DNA of 64,000 bases from Thunnus maccoyii. Lineage: Eukaryota > Chordata > Actinopteri > Scombriformes > Scombridae. Shown piece by piece: positions 11,408 to 25,000 of this stretch. The notes under the pieces are model-generated. The model had not been told where the DNA came from. It ran no database searches and saw nothing but the letters and a program-made list of their open reading frames with translations. The position numbers were made by a program, and so were the translations under genes. Position 1 is the first letter of the stretch, and the number at the start of each line of letters is the position of its first letter. The stretch is taken from contig NC_056555.1 of assembly GCF_910596095.1 (NCBI RefSeq), positions 14,066,001 to 14,130,000 on the forward strand. The letters are read 5' to 3'.

Positions 11408-12330
11408 ATTGTTTCCATCCAAACAGCATCACAACACTGGATTGAGGAACTGACCTGCCCTCTTTTTGTGGTACAGAGTTTGTAGTACCAGTGACAGGAG
11501 TGTCCTATCATATCAATGTGTGTGCCATCCCTTAAAGTTGTCTCTGGAGGAAAATTTGATTGTCTTTAGACAAATGGATGAGTGTCTTCTCTGTGAACAG
11601 TGAAATATGTGAAGGATGCCTGTGTGGCTTTAAAACATTTGAATTGTGCTACATGAATATTGGGATGTGCAACTTTTAAGGCCTTGCATCACGTGTCATG
11701 ATATAGAATACATCTCGGTGTATAAATTGGCCACAAGCAAGGTATCTTCTATTAACCTCACATGAAGTTCTGCTTTGGTAGTCCTTCATGGCATCATGAT
11801 GGTCGGGATTTCTGTGGAAAACGAAACAAGGAATCCGTGATCGTGAGAAAGGGCCAAATGGCTTGACACTGGAAAGGCAGTGTTTACCTTCAATGTATGT
11901 TGAGTCATTTGGAGTGGTAAACATTAACCTCAAATTAACAAACTGTGAGGAAGTCCTTTTTTTGTATGTTCACTTTATTGCTTAAAAAGCAATGTGGTTA
12001 TGAGTTCTCTTTGAAAAGAACCTATTCCTTTTGGAGTAGTGAAATGTTTGTTTTCATTTAGTCAGTGCTGAAATCCTGATTAATGCAGGCAGATAGAACC
12101 ATGTGCCATGAACTTCAAACATGTTTTCAATTAGATTTCAGGATTGCCTGTACTTCCTTTCTGCCTTCCTGTGACATCTCATTGCTGATGCAGTCCTCAC
12201 TATCCTGCATGTGCTTTTATCTCTGTAGAATTTCCTTAGGGGGTTTAATAAAATACTCTTCTGAAAGTTTCTTTGACATTGCATGTTGTTCCCTTGACAT
12301 ATTTTAAATAAGAAATAAAAAAAGATGAAT
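11408..12330 (+). other. zc3hc1: zc3hc1 3' UTR
   Basis: Non-coding sequence after the TAG. AATAAA signals occur at 12247-12252 and 12314-12319, so the transcript probably ends near 12.27-12.34 kb. Open frames on either strand here are short and unlike any known protein. Confidence 0.6.
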
Positions 12331-12950
12331 TGGATATGAATGAGATTATTGTATTGAAAATATAGTCAGAGGCATGGCTTTTATAAATGTTTTATTACCC
12401 ACTGTTGCAGCTTACACGCTGATTCTGACTCTTGTTTTTATGTTTCAACATTGAAGGTAGCCTTATGACTTGATCATTAGTGAGGACACAAGAAAAAAAC
12501 AGGTACTGTATGAGGTTGTCCTTGGAGCAATGGTGAAAACTTGATTTGGCCCAAAATAGATCCTGTAATACTGTATATTTCCAAGACTTATTATTTAGCC
12601 ATGTAACAGCAAGAAATTCTTGTTCTCCCCAAAAAGAGATGATGACATCAATGATGTACATGTGGCAAAATGTCTCTGCCTGCATGATTGAGATAACCTT
12701 TAAATTGTTTCCAGCTGTGGCCAGACATTTTGAGGTATATATCCTAACATCAAGACAGAGCCAGTATACTAGTGAGGATTATCTTCTAAATTACAAACAT
12801 TAAAACCATGAAGAAAGACTTCATATTAATACTTATTCTCGGTCTTACCATTTCCATGTTATCTCTAAATTCTTAAATAGAAAACAATAACTGGTGTCAA
12901 ATTGCTTCCTAACATGAAATCAAAGTTACAAAACTACAGATGCTATAAAT
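12331..12950. other. Intergenic spacer zc3hc1-ube2h
   Basis: About 0.6 kb of AT-rich sequence lies between the zc3hc1 poly(A) signals and the ube2h promoter. No gene, RNA or clear repeat is seen. The two genes run in the same direction and have separate CpG-containing starts. Confidence 0.6.
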
Positions 12951-12960
12951 AAAACTACAA

Positions 12961-13236
12961 AGAAGTGTGGTCGCACATATATGACGTCGTCCGCGGAGGG
13001 ATCCCAGCTTGTCAGAACCATGGTCAGAGCGTTGAGAGGCAGTGAACAGCAGAGGTCTAACGTTAGCTCAGCAGCACACTAGGACAGAGAGACATTCAAC
13101 AGAGAAGACGTTTTGCGGTGAACATTTCTGAAAGCAAATGTTAACTTTCGGATAGTACAGTTTGCTAGACTGTCTAGCGTTTCGGGGGGCTAGCTTTCAG
13201 TTGACTCACTGGTGTTCTGCGGTGGAAATAGCAAAA
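12961..13236 (+). promoter_or_regulatory. ube2h: ube2h promoter and 5' UTR
   Basis: A CpG-rich island in AT-rich surroundings. It has a CRE-like TGACGTCGTCCGCG at about 12982-12995 and further GACG/GCG sites up to the ATG. The 5' leader region holds two short upstream open frames: 13020-13082 (start in ACCATGG context) and 13138-13155. Transcription start inferred at or below 13.0 kb, not seen. Confidence 0.55.
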
Positions 13237-15157
13237 ATGTCGTCTCCAAGTCCGGGTAAAAGGCGAATGGATACCGATGTGGTGAAACTGTATCCTTTTC
13301 TGGACATAAACAACAGTCTCTCAATCGCTGTCTGCTAGTCAGCTATGTCAGAATGTATGTGGAAATGTAATATGAGCTACCCCTATTTATTAACGCTGCT
13401 TGGTTTAGCTTAGTAACCTAACGCAGATAGAGCGTTCATTGTGAATGACTGGTGTTTTGTGTAAACAACATTTTGCTAGCAAAGCCAAGTGTTAGCTATT
13501 TCTGTCCTGCGAACCTTCAGTCGCTTATCGGGACAGCTGTATTAGATAATCTGATCGGTCCTTACAGCATTTTTCCAGCACTATATTTTCGTAAGATTCA
13601 GCTTTGTTGTCTAGCTTGCTGTCTATATTCGAAAATTACTGCAACAGCCGAACAGACGCTAACGTTATTCTCCTTTTCCAGGAATGTCTTTCATCTTGTT
13701 GCACCACTGGCAGCGGTAGACTATATTAAGCACCTTATGGCAATTTTGGTTTCTTTGTCCAGCCTGTTGTCAGGGGACTCAAGTCAAATTGCCCCTTTAC
13801 ACGTTGACACAGGAGCTTGTTTACATAACGTAAGGCTAACGTCAACTGAAAATGTCTTTTGTTCTACACTCGTAAATACGTTGACGTTATTGCAGCATGT
13901 GTAGCTTTCTGGGTCTAATTAGCTTTTGCTTTGTAACCCTACTAATGTTTTTCCAACTGTGTTATTGCATCTGTCACTTGAAATGTTACCTTGTAACGCT
14001 GCTGAGCTGGCTGGCTAGTCTGTTGGTTAATTTCAACATCAAAATGGCCACCTGATCTATGTGTCTCACTGTACTTCAGTGTCTGCAGGCAGATACATGG
14101 CAGGCTAACTTATATCATTTTAAAAATGGTTATAGTTGGTTGTTTTGTTAATATTGGAATTGGACTTGATCGTGGCAGCTGCTTGTTTAGTGGCACAGCA
14201 GGTGTCATGAGGCAGCAATCGTTTTCACTGTGGATAGCTTGAACTTTCAGGCAACATCTAGGGTGTTCTGTTTTTCCAAGTCTTTGTCACCATGTTTACT
14301 TTTGTAGTCCTGATGTATTTGTTTAACTTCAATTATGGCTGACAGAGGGAGCTCTAAAAAATGAACCAAAACAACATATTTCCAGTCCATACAATGTTCT
14401 AGAAGAGTATGAAAAAAGTAGTTTTGTTTTTGTCCCAGCACAGTGGAAACCAGCTTAATGATTGGGTAGTCTGTTACTAGCCGGAAACCACCAGAGGGAG
14501 GGACTTAGAACAGCTGATGGGATGGCTGCAAAGCTTAGTCAAATATGGGGCTAGAAATGGGCTGGTCAAAATAAATCAAAAACAAGGGGAAGTTGTCTCA
14601 AAGGGAAAAGTTTGAAAGTCTTTTCAATTTGATCTTTTAAGTTTTAAACTGAATGCAAGAAATACTGTATTCTGAGTTCTTTTTGTATACATGTATATAT
14701 ATCTTTTCTGACTTATGCAATACTGATTCTACATTTCATAAGACACCCTGCCTCATACCATCACATTAGAGTTGGAATATCACTAGCCCATACATTTGAA
14801 ACATTTGGCTGCTTTATGTAAAAACACATCAACAAGAAGGCTTTTATCTAGTTCTTCTCAAGCTACAATTCTCTTGGCTTTTGGCCTGTTGCCTGAGGCA
14901 TTTTGTTACGTCTGCTAGCTAGCAACAGTGCTTGTTTGAGCAAGTTATTGCTCCCCCCTCTCGACTCCACTTGTGTGTAGGCTGTGATGTGGTGTTGAGG
15001 CAGACAGAGCAAGAGTTTTTATGGATTGCAACACACACACACACACACTCACAACTTTGCAGTATCGGGGGTAGTACACCCCCTCTCCTCCTTGAGCTAT
15101 TTCACTGACAGGCAAGAGCAGGTTTGCTGTATGCCACCTGCTCAATTCCATACAATG

Positions 15158-15242
<85 letters not shown>

Positions 15243-18200
15243 AACACCATGGGTGAGCAGTGGTAGGCAAGTATTGAGAAAGACAGCCCTCTGTGTTTAA
15301 ATGTAGGTCTACAGAATTGAGATTGACTGAGTGACATAGCACATGGGTTCACTGCCGACTGGGCTATCTTATTGGGTTGAGGTAAAAAGGGCTACCGGTC
15401 TGGGCAAAAGTCCCTTCCTTCTGTTTGTGTCCCTAGAGCAAAACTAGCAGTAACAACCTCTTCTCTGTGCTCCCTATCACTGTGTCTCCCCCTGGTGAAA
15501 CCAAAACCTGAAACTCGCACTGCCTTTTAGACCGGAGCAGCTTCTTTCTTACGGGCTGACACTGAGAGCCCCCACGCATTAATTTGCTTCGGCCACAGGA
15601 GAGCTGAGAATCTAGAACGGGGGGCATTAGGGAATTCATGAAAATGAATGTCAGAATGACCTCAGCATGTAGTATCACTGGATTTAAGCTTTGAGCTTTG
15701 TCCTAAGCCAAGCCAATGGATAGCAGCCTGCTTTTTGTGCCAAATGTACAGTCTGTGTGTTTGCATGCCAATAGCCTGAAATCTTTGAACTATTTAATGA
15801 AATAATAATGGAGAAGGCATTAGGTGTTGGCTTACACTGACTTTACATGTATCTTTATTTGTCCACTACTCCTTCACCCTCTCCTTTTCAAACTTATAGT
15901 CTTGAGTGTTTTCGCTTCAGGGATGGATGGTATTTTTTTTTTTTATTGTCCAGTTCTTGCCAGGCTTTAGTCCTAAGCTAGCGTTATTCTTCAATGACCT
16001 GCCTGACCTTTGGCCACTGGCTATTCACCTTTGCTCTCGGACATGTTGCGTTAATTTTGGAACATGGTGTACTTGAACAAGAGTCTTAGCAGAGAGTGTC
16101 GTTTCAAAGAGGTTTACATTCAGCTTGTTGTGTGGGGTTGACTGCACATACTGTGTAGGTAGTTGTGCTATTATTTGCATGCATTCATCACTGGTCTCTG
16201 GCTTTACAAATGCTTTTAAGCAGTAAGCTGCTGGAATTTGAGCACAGGTAGATTACAAAAGACTAAGCCTATTGTGAATGCTAACACAAGCTCTTGTGGT
16301 GTCTGGGCCTATGGATTTTAATGCAGAGAATGGGACAGAAAAGAAAATGTGTGGATTATCTGTACTACAATTAATACACAGTCAAGAAAAATCTGAAGAC
16401 AAATGTGTATTTTTATAATTTTTCTACCGTCACAATGTTTGCAAGGTTATCAGGTTTTTTTATGGAAATTTATTGATTTGTTTCCCACAACAAGGCTGTT
16501 GTGTGTAAGCTTGTCCTGCTGGTCTCCTTCGAAATTCCCACTTACACAAATCTATTTTATATTTTTTAAATATAACTAGACTGGTAACCTGGTAAAATCA
16601 ATAATTTTTTCACATGGCCTTGGATAAACACACTGTACATACTATGTGGCATGAATGCTATGGAATTTAATAAGTAAAAAATATAGGCACCCTCCTAAAA
16701 GGCATAGACAAACTAACTAATGGATTCTTAACATCAAAGAGCAGAGTTTGAAAAATGTTGTCAAATCAGTAAACCTCACTTTGTTCAGCTCTTTGAAACT
16801 GCACTTCTTTAATCACTGCTGAGGCCATTCTTGTATTTATCTTCACAATAGCATGAAAACTTGAGGTGTACATTTGTTCATATAGGAAATGTCATTACCT
16901 CAAAGCAGATGTGAGGGCATTTTATATAAACTAAACTGCATCTCAGCTTGTGCTGTGCAACCTTTCATTTGCTGCCGGAAGGTCTGAAAGTGATGGGATA
17001 GCAGTGCTGTGAAGCATGACCACCAATGAATTATGTTCAACACAGTAGTGGTGGAGTTGGGGGGGGGCGGGTGTTGCATGCTTCATCAGCCCCAGTATCC
17101 GTCATGATAGCTGGCATCAATACTAGTATATATGGGTCTTTATCGTTTATCCCTAAATTAGCATCTTCACATGATTCAGGTATGTCATATTTTGTGTTTC
17201 ATCACCGCTCAAGGTGAGTTTCAGGGGTCCAATTTTTTTCCTGGAAGTGACTGTTGAAGTAGCACTTGGCCTGCAGTAAGTCTGATTTATTCAGTTGTCC
17301 ACAGTCGGGGGGTAGGCTTGTAGGGGCACTGTCCACCTCCTCCCTCTCTCCCTTCCTCACCACATCCTCCACCCTCCCTGAAAGGAATACCAATCCTGAG
17401 CTTTATCTGCCCTCCGCTTGGTGTTTCGGCCCCATTGTGCCCTTGTAACATGACATCCGGACAGCATCAGCAGCGGAGCCTTTTGTGTTTCCCGTTTACA
17501 GGAGCCCCTGTGACCTCCACCTCCCGCTGCTGGGTCAGACCAAGTCACACAGTCACAGGCAGCTAATCTGCACTCAGCGCTATTATTGCAGGACTGAACC
17601 AACTAGATGCAGTTTACTGTAGGGAAGGAGCCAGCAGTTTTCTGCCTGCTTCTGACTGAGAGATTGATTGAATGAATAGGAGCATGATGAACCCATGATG
17701 AGAATGGGGAACGCTCTGGTCTGGTGATCCTGTTCCATAAAATAACAATGTGCTTTGTTGTTATGGTGTAATAGAAGTTAAGAAAGTTACAGAAAACTTG
17801 CCCATAGTACCATTTTATATTATGCTGTCAGCAAAGACAGCATACTGTAGGTATAAACTTATATTGTCAACAAAAACAGATGCTGCAATTTGATCATTGT
17901 TTGGAGGAGAATCTATGTCTAGAGACAAGTGTTTACCTGAGCCATGTTTTTTTCCTCTACTTAGCCTTGCTTTGATAAGCATTGTTGACCCTGATGTCGA
18001 GTTATCACTTCCTAGTCCACGTTCATTGTGGCTTGAGGTTAATATGTAATCTGTAGTAACAAGCTCAAACACTGCCTTTTATGTTGGAAATTGCTCATCT
18101 ACTGGGTATACTCAACCAGTCACAGTATGGAATTACGAAGGCTAAACTGAGATAACTATGGTGTCATTGAATCCTGGGAAAGCTTTACAACATCTGAAAA

Positions 18201-21200
18201 TACAATACCTACATTCAGATGGTTTTGTTTTGTATACAGTTAAACAGAGATTTATATTTTATGGTTCTCAGACTGGATTTTTGCATGTGACCAAAAATTG
18301 TCTTTCCAACTGATATTTGACTGGTTCCTGTAATGCAACAGGAGCATAAAAAAATAATGTAATTGCAGGATAAAAACATGTCTCTTCTTTGTTTGCTACA
18401 AAAGAGGGGAAACTTAGGCATACACTCATTCTTTAAGAGGTTCCCTAATCAAACTTCTGCTCTTTTTATTTTTCTTTGTTCATGAATAGACCTAAATTAA
18501 TGTAGTAAACTGAGGATGGGAGGAAACTGCCACAACCCCCCGCCTTCCCAGTCTAGTCAAGGGCCCCCCCCCACCTTGATTGACAGTCCTGTTTTTGGGG
18601 TTCGGGAGCAAGGCATCTCTGACAGTAGGAGATTGGAGGCCCTCACTGTTAATCCCACAGTGCAAACAGTGAAGCTTCCTGCACGCATGGCTGAGTTCTC
18701 TTAGAAAAACAGATGGACTGAAGTTCCTCTCTTTGTTTCGCATGATTTTTTTTTTCTGGGGAGCTGGGGAACTCTGCCTGCCTCTGCTGTTCACGTGCAC
18801 TGCTCCTTTAATGTGGAAAATCAAAGGAGTGACGATAGGCTGGCTACATGTTTGATCATTATGTTGGCATATGTGCCTGTGGCACTGAATCCAGTTGTCT
18901 AAAATATATTTATATTACTGACTTCTTATTGTCTCAGCTAAAATAGCCTATGCATGAGGCAAACGAGGCCTTATCAAGAAAGTGCAACCTACACTATCCA
19001 CACCCTATACATGGCATATCTGGCAATCTGCCTCTGCTCGTCCCTTGTCTGTATCAATTAGATAAAATTAGCCGTATGCCTGCATTTCACACTAAACTGA
19101 AATCCAGGTTTGCCCAAGTTGCAGTTTCTTCAACACGTCAGTGTTGAAATTCGGGATTCATCTGTTCCTTTATTTTGTCTGCACAACAGACAGCAAATCT
19201 TGTCTTATCTATCAGTAGATTTGCTCATTAGACAGTTTCCTCAGATTCAGGTCATTGTACCTCCTGCCCTGGCTCAGTTTTGTGATCATTAACGATCATA
19301 TTGTTTGTGTGTACACGCACGCAGCTCACACGTACGTGCATACACAGAGAGACTCTGTGCTATTGCTGTAAATAGACTGTTGATTTAGTGAAGGGCTGAG
19401 AGGAGGAGCAGCTGAGGGATTCACGTTAGATTGCAGTGGGTGGGCTCTCATCTCTCACCAGAGAAGACAAAGAACTTAGCCTGTGCAGTACTGTGCTGCT
19501 CCAGCTCTCATACAGGGAGGTAGCCATCAGCTAACACAGTATTTTTGATGCCTGTATCTCGTGGAAACCAAATCTGCAATGCAAAGCGATTATGATATTT
19601 GTGATTATCTGTGGAGCATTGAGCTGGGTGTTTTTGTTTTGTTGTGGTTCTTTGTTTAAAACAGCAGGCCTTTATATTGTTTCACAGCATGTGCTCTTTG
19701 TATAACTGCAAAGATGCAAAGACAGCTTTTTATATTTATGTGAATTTTTAAAACTGTTACTGTAATGTTGGTTTAAAAGGTACATTCCAACATGTTTTCA
19801 CCTCAGGGATGGATGGTATCTGTGTTTACATATGTAGGTTAATGTGATAATGTAGAATAACTGGATAAAATGTACACAGATTCAACATATTAGACTACCT
19901 GTTACATAAGTATAGGTTTTATGTGGGCTGTTTTATTTTCTGTAAAGTCATATTTGCAGTTGGAGACATAATCCAAATATCATATCATATGTTAAATATG
20001 TCAAAATTCTAGATGTTGAACTTTACTTACCAAAGCAGAAATGAAACTGAGGTATTCACAGAGTTAATATACTTACCATTCACCATCCAGTGAGTGCAGC
20101 ACTTAACAGCTACCAGATATTTACATGTGGATTTCAGTGAGTCAAGCCTATGGGGCCATATGTCCATTGATATGTAAAACTTGCTGCAAGGTTTTCTTTC
20201 GCAGAGGCCGCACATGCTGGCACCAGGCACTCCATCAGTATTTCAACACTTAATGTGTCAGAAGGAGCTAGATGCTTTGAGAACAGACAAGCCCAGCTTT
20301 GCTCAATAACACCATTCATTTAGATTCACATACTAGTTTTCAGTACTTTAAGAGAGAATTCTGCTTTGTTTTTGTGCAACACATCAAAACCTGCGACCTG
20401 TCCAAAGTACAGCATGTTAACATGAAACTCACATACATTGTTTTGCTCTTCAAACTTGAATGAAGGTTGGAAAAATCGCAGATAAGGAGATGTGATGATA
20501 GTGTTCATTGTTTAATTTTTCAGTTTCCTTAACTATTCTCCAGATAATAAGAGCAACTTTGAGGCAGTATTAGTAGCTGGCAAAGTTAAGAATGTTTAAA
20601 TGTGTTGTTAATCAGGATTAAAGTTTGTCAGACATGTATTTGATTTCTTGTCAGAGATCAATAAAACTGGTGTGTTTTTAGTGATAAGCAGAGGTTAAAG
20701 TAAGTTAATGTGTCTCATGTCATGCTTGTAAAATTTTGACTTGGTAGCTGTGACCTGAAAATGTCCTGATCACCTCCGCTTAAATTTTAGTAAACGGAGT
20801 GAGCTTTAGTACAACTATTCTAGTCGAGTCTTTGAAGGATTAGGTCACTCCCTGTGCCTTTTAAGTTATTTCTGTTCCACATAGAACAATCACATGCTTA
20901 ATTTGTTTACAAGTGAGTTGTAGTGCACGTTATTAAAACCTTAGTAGTGCAGATCCACCGAGTTAGAAGGGAGATCCCTTGTATCTCTTGTGAGATGTGG
21001 TTAGGAAAAGGGGAAGTGAGAACAGCTGGCAAAAGACCACAGGCCCTACCCACACACCTCCTTTCACTTATCAGTGCCTGCCAGGGCAGTCATGGACAAG
21101 CAGGACCCCATTGCCTCACAGGAGAGCTGAGAACAACCAGGCCACACTGACAATGATGAAACTTGACTCAGTTTCGTTGGCTGTTGCAGAACTCGTCTAA

Positions 21201-22033
21201 ATCAGATTTGGGGCCGTGAATAACTCGCAGCATTACTTTTTAAGATTCCATTCCAGCGGAAGGTACCATACTTTCCGTCAAGCAAACATGCAAACACATT
21301 TAAGCTCCTTATTACTGGTGTACCTCTGGTCTACCATTGGCCACCACACATGTAAAGAACACTAAACTGACATTTGTGACCTTTGAGTTCCATCAAGCTG
21401 GTTTGATGATTAGCTAGTTTTCAGCTATACTCAAATTAAACAAGACTTCCTCATTTAGAACTGTGAAAATGAATATCAAAGTGATTGTTTCTGTAATGTT
21501 TTTCTTCCACTTATTTTAGCATTTTGTCCATTATAGCTACTGTAGCTAAATTTACTTTTAATGGTTGATCAATGGCCTTTTAATGGTCGGTCTATCAATG
21601 GCTTACAATTGTGAATAAAATTTGTTGAGGCAGTAAGCAAATTGAAAAGAATAAAGTCGTTTTTACTAGACAATACAAGGAACATAAAAGTTTAATATAA
21701 ATGGTTTAGTGACAACTGAGTGGATATTAAAGAGGAACAAATTTGATTGATATTGCCAGATACTCATTATTGTGGTATCAGTATTGTAAATGGAAAATTT
21801 GCATCAAGGTCTGGTTGAATGGGAGCTGTTATTTTTGTCCCCCTTCAGCTCAACATGTATTCATAGGATTATCTATCCGCAGAGTTAATGAGCCGGGGGT
21901 TTGAGGGGGTTTCTGACAGTTGGAATGATTCAGTCAGGCTCCAAATCTGTATTAAAATTGAGTTGGGAGAGTCTGACATAATGAGTAATAAAAGAAAGTA
22001 AACAGCTAGGGGAAAATGTTAGCCTCAGTATGA

Positions 22034-22070
<37 letters not shown>

Positions 22071-25000
22071 AGGCAAAGAGTGGAGGAGTGGGTCAGTAGG
22101 GTTGGCTGGTGCTGGCTGCAGGGGAGAACGGTGTTTGTTTGGTTTTGAGCTGATTAAATCACACTCTCACAGCAACACCCTGCCTATCACTCGCTCTGCC
22201 TTCTGTGGCAGGATGGTTGCTGTGCTACACTAGCTGCCTCTGTTTTCAGACCGCTGAGTGTAGTGGAGGTCACACAGTAATCCTGCTTGGCACGGTGCAG
22301 CACACTAATTCGTAGAAATCTATAGATAAAGGTGTATACTGGCAGAGACGGCATACAAGCAAACATTTTACACCTATGGTCACACACTTAGATTCATTTT
22401 CCTCTTTTTTCACTTTCAATATCAGAGAGTAGGCATTGAGCTCATTTTGGAAGGAAGAAGAAGGAACAGCTTTGTTGTTGGTGTAATGTTGGTATAGACT
22501 TTGTTGTCTGTTCCCTTATTGTCTTTCAGCTGTACAAAGCTGCTTTCTGTCACCGTTGTTTTTTTTTAGAAGTAGGTCTTCTTGTCTTTGTCTCTTGCAG
22601 GCAATGAATCCTAGCTTGTGCATTTCTTTTTGGTAGTTCTATAGTTTATAGGAAGCCTACCCTTGCTTACACGTTGAGGACAACTTATATATTTCCTGCC
22701 TTTCATCTGCAGTGCCTTTGATTGTATATTGTCGCCACAATGGGTGTGTGTGAGAGGAGAGAAAGCGAAAGAGAGGTTGCAGCCTTGAAGTTCCTCATCT
22801 CTGAATGAAGATGTACTTCTCAGACAAGTTACTCTCAGTGTTTTGTCATTTAAAACGGCTAAATTGACAAATTTATGTCATCCAATTCCTATGTATTTTA
22901 AAAAAAAACGTTCTCACACCACATTATTTATCCAAGGCCACACTACTGCTCAAGGCAAACAAAGACACCGTGCTGTCAGCATGCAGTTCACCTAATTTCA
23001 GTATGCGGCAAAGCATTTCACCTCCCTCAGACAGAGCTGTCTGAGGGAAATGACATGTTTGCTACCAAAGCAGGCTGGTTTGTAGCATCTGTCTGTGGAA
23101 TATAATTAGTATGCTTATGATATGTAGATAAATTCTGCAATAAGACAGTTTTGGGGGGTTATAACATGTTAACATACACAGTAGTAGATGAGTTGTGCTG
23201 TATGCTAGGTTGCTCTACTTCTGACATTCTTGTTTTTATAGAACCACTGCTTCTGTTTGTTCCTGCTTGGTTACAACCTCTTTTGTGTTGACAGATCATT
23301 TAGTGGTGAGGGTGTAGCACTGTATCTCTTTCAAACTCAATTTTGAACAATTTTCAGTTGTTATTGGAAATGTTTTTGCTCCAAAAGCAACAGCCAATAT
23401 ATTAAACACTTTTAAATCACAGTGAGTTGGTAAAGGTGTACCACAAGGCTCTTAACTTGGCCCCACTCTCTTTGTTATTTACCTCAATAATCTTCCTAGT
23501 ATATTTCCAATGCGTTAATCCTTTTCTAAATTTTTTAACAGATGACAGTTTTATATAATGCTACAAGTCTACTCTACTCAAGTCTTATTTTACTACTCTT
23601 CGGAAATAAAACTGCTCAGTACAAAATTGTATATTAACCTCTCTAAAAATAGGTTTATTTTCTAGAAAAATCTTCTAATGTCGACAAGTCAATTGCAACT
23701 TCGATGGATATTCATATAGTACATACTCACTACATGCACCAGGGAATTTAGAATCACAAAACTCTCAACTATCACCTAAATTAAAAAGCTATTAATAGCT
23801 TTTCTCGATAAAGTCATATCCAGAAATGTTTTTTTGTCTTTTGTGTCTGTGTACACACTCATCATCACTGGCCTGCAGTCCACAGCAATGATGTCATTCT
23901 GCCTGCAAGGCTAGATCAGCATTCACCAGGCTGAACTCTGTGTCTCATTATCTCTCCATCACTATCTCTCTGCCTCTCTTCTGGCATCATTCTTTCCATG
24001 TTTCTTTTACTTAAATCTTTAACAGCTCTCTCCGTCATCCTCTCATGCTCTCACTCACTCTCACTGTTTCAGCTCTCTGTTTAGTTGGCTGACCTTATTC
24101 TACCTTCTCCTTTTTATGTTCTTCTTCCCTGCTGGCTTTTGGGGGTTACTGACTATTAGTGTCTTTCAGGCAGACTTCTTGGCTTTGCTTTCACAGTCTG
24201 AAATATAAGCAGTGTGTCTTATGTTGCGTTCACACAATACGTCTAACAGTCTTCCTGACTTATCAGTACCATTAATAACTGAAAATTATGCACGGTGTAC
24301 ATTCTGTTATTCAGTAACCCCATGCTCTCCCCATGTTTTTTGGATTCTTTGATTTGTCTTTTCCTGTTATTTGAACCCAGTCTGCCCAGAAGCATTATAC
24401 TTTCAATTTAAAAGGATTACTTGAAGCTGGAGGTGTCAGCAGGTGGTCAGAGTATTGAGTGCTGGGTTTTAAATAACCTGAACTGGTCTGTGGAGTCAGT
24501 GTGGTCTCTTCAGTACATGCCTAAGACATAAGGATGTACAATATTAGAAAAAAATGTTTTGTTCATTTTGTGCTAATATTGTCATTTTGAAGCTTACTGG
24601 CACTTTTTGATTAATTTGTTTTTCCAGAACTTAAAAAAAAAACACAAAATGAGGTAGAAAATAAAAAGTTACTGCTCAGAAATCCATTTTATTGTGTTCT
24701 GCGTGTACTGGTTAATTCTGGATTTTTAAAACATATTACATCACCCTGATGATGAAAGAAAAGTGTGGGGTTTTCCTTCCGTTCCTCTCCTCAAAAGAAA
24801 GATGACAGAAGCAGGGAAGTGCTTTGAAAGCAGCCGGTGCCTCCCCCCTTTACCAGATCAACAACTTCTGCGTCCAAAGAGGGAGACACTGGAGCATAGT
24901 TGACACCGCATTGTTTGACAGAGTGCCGTTTATGATTCACCGCAACGTTTGTTTTCCATACTCAGGAAGAGGCTGGTCAGGATGGGATATTTTGATCCTG

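Noticed and set aside
13452..13904. 150-codon plus-strand open frame in ube2h intron 1
   Set aside because: It lies wholly within the proven intron, has no domain or family wording, no good start context, and base use like the surrounding intron.
14485..14500. CTCF-like CCACCAGAGGGAGG
   Set aside because: A close match to the core, but the conserved C of GGC is A, and a single motif without occupancy data is too weak to annotate.
15026..15342. Poly-Cys/Val and poly-His/Thr open frames
   Set aside because: They are translations of the TG/CA microsatellite; the same holds for 42099-42416.
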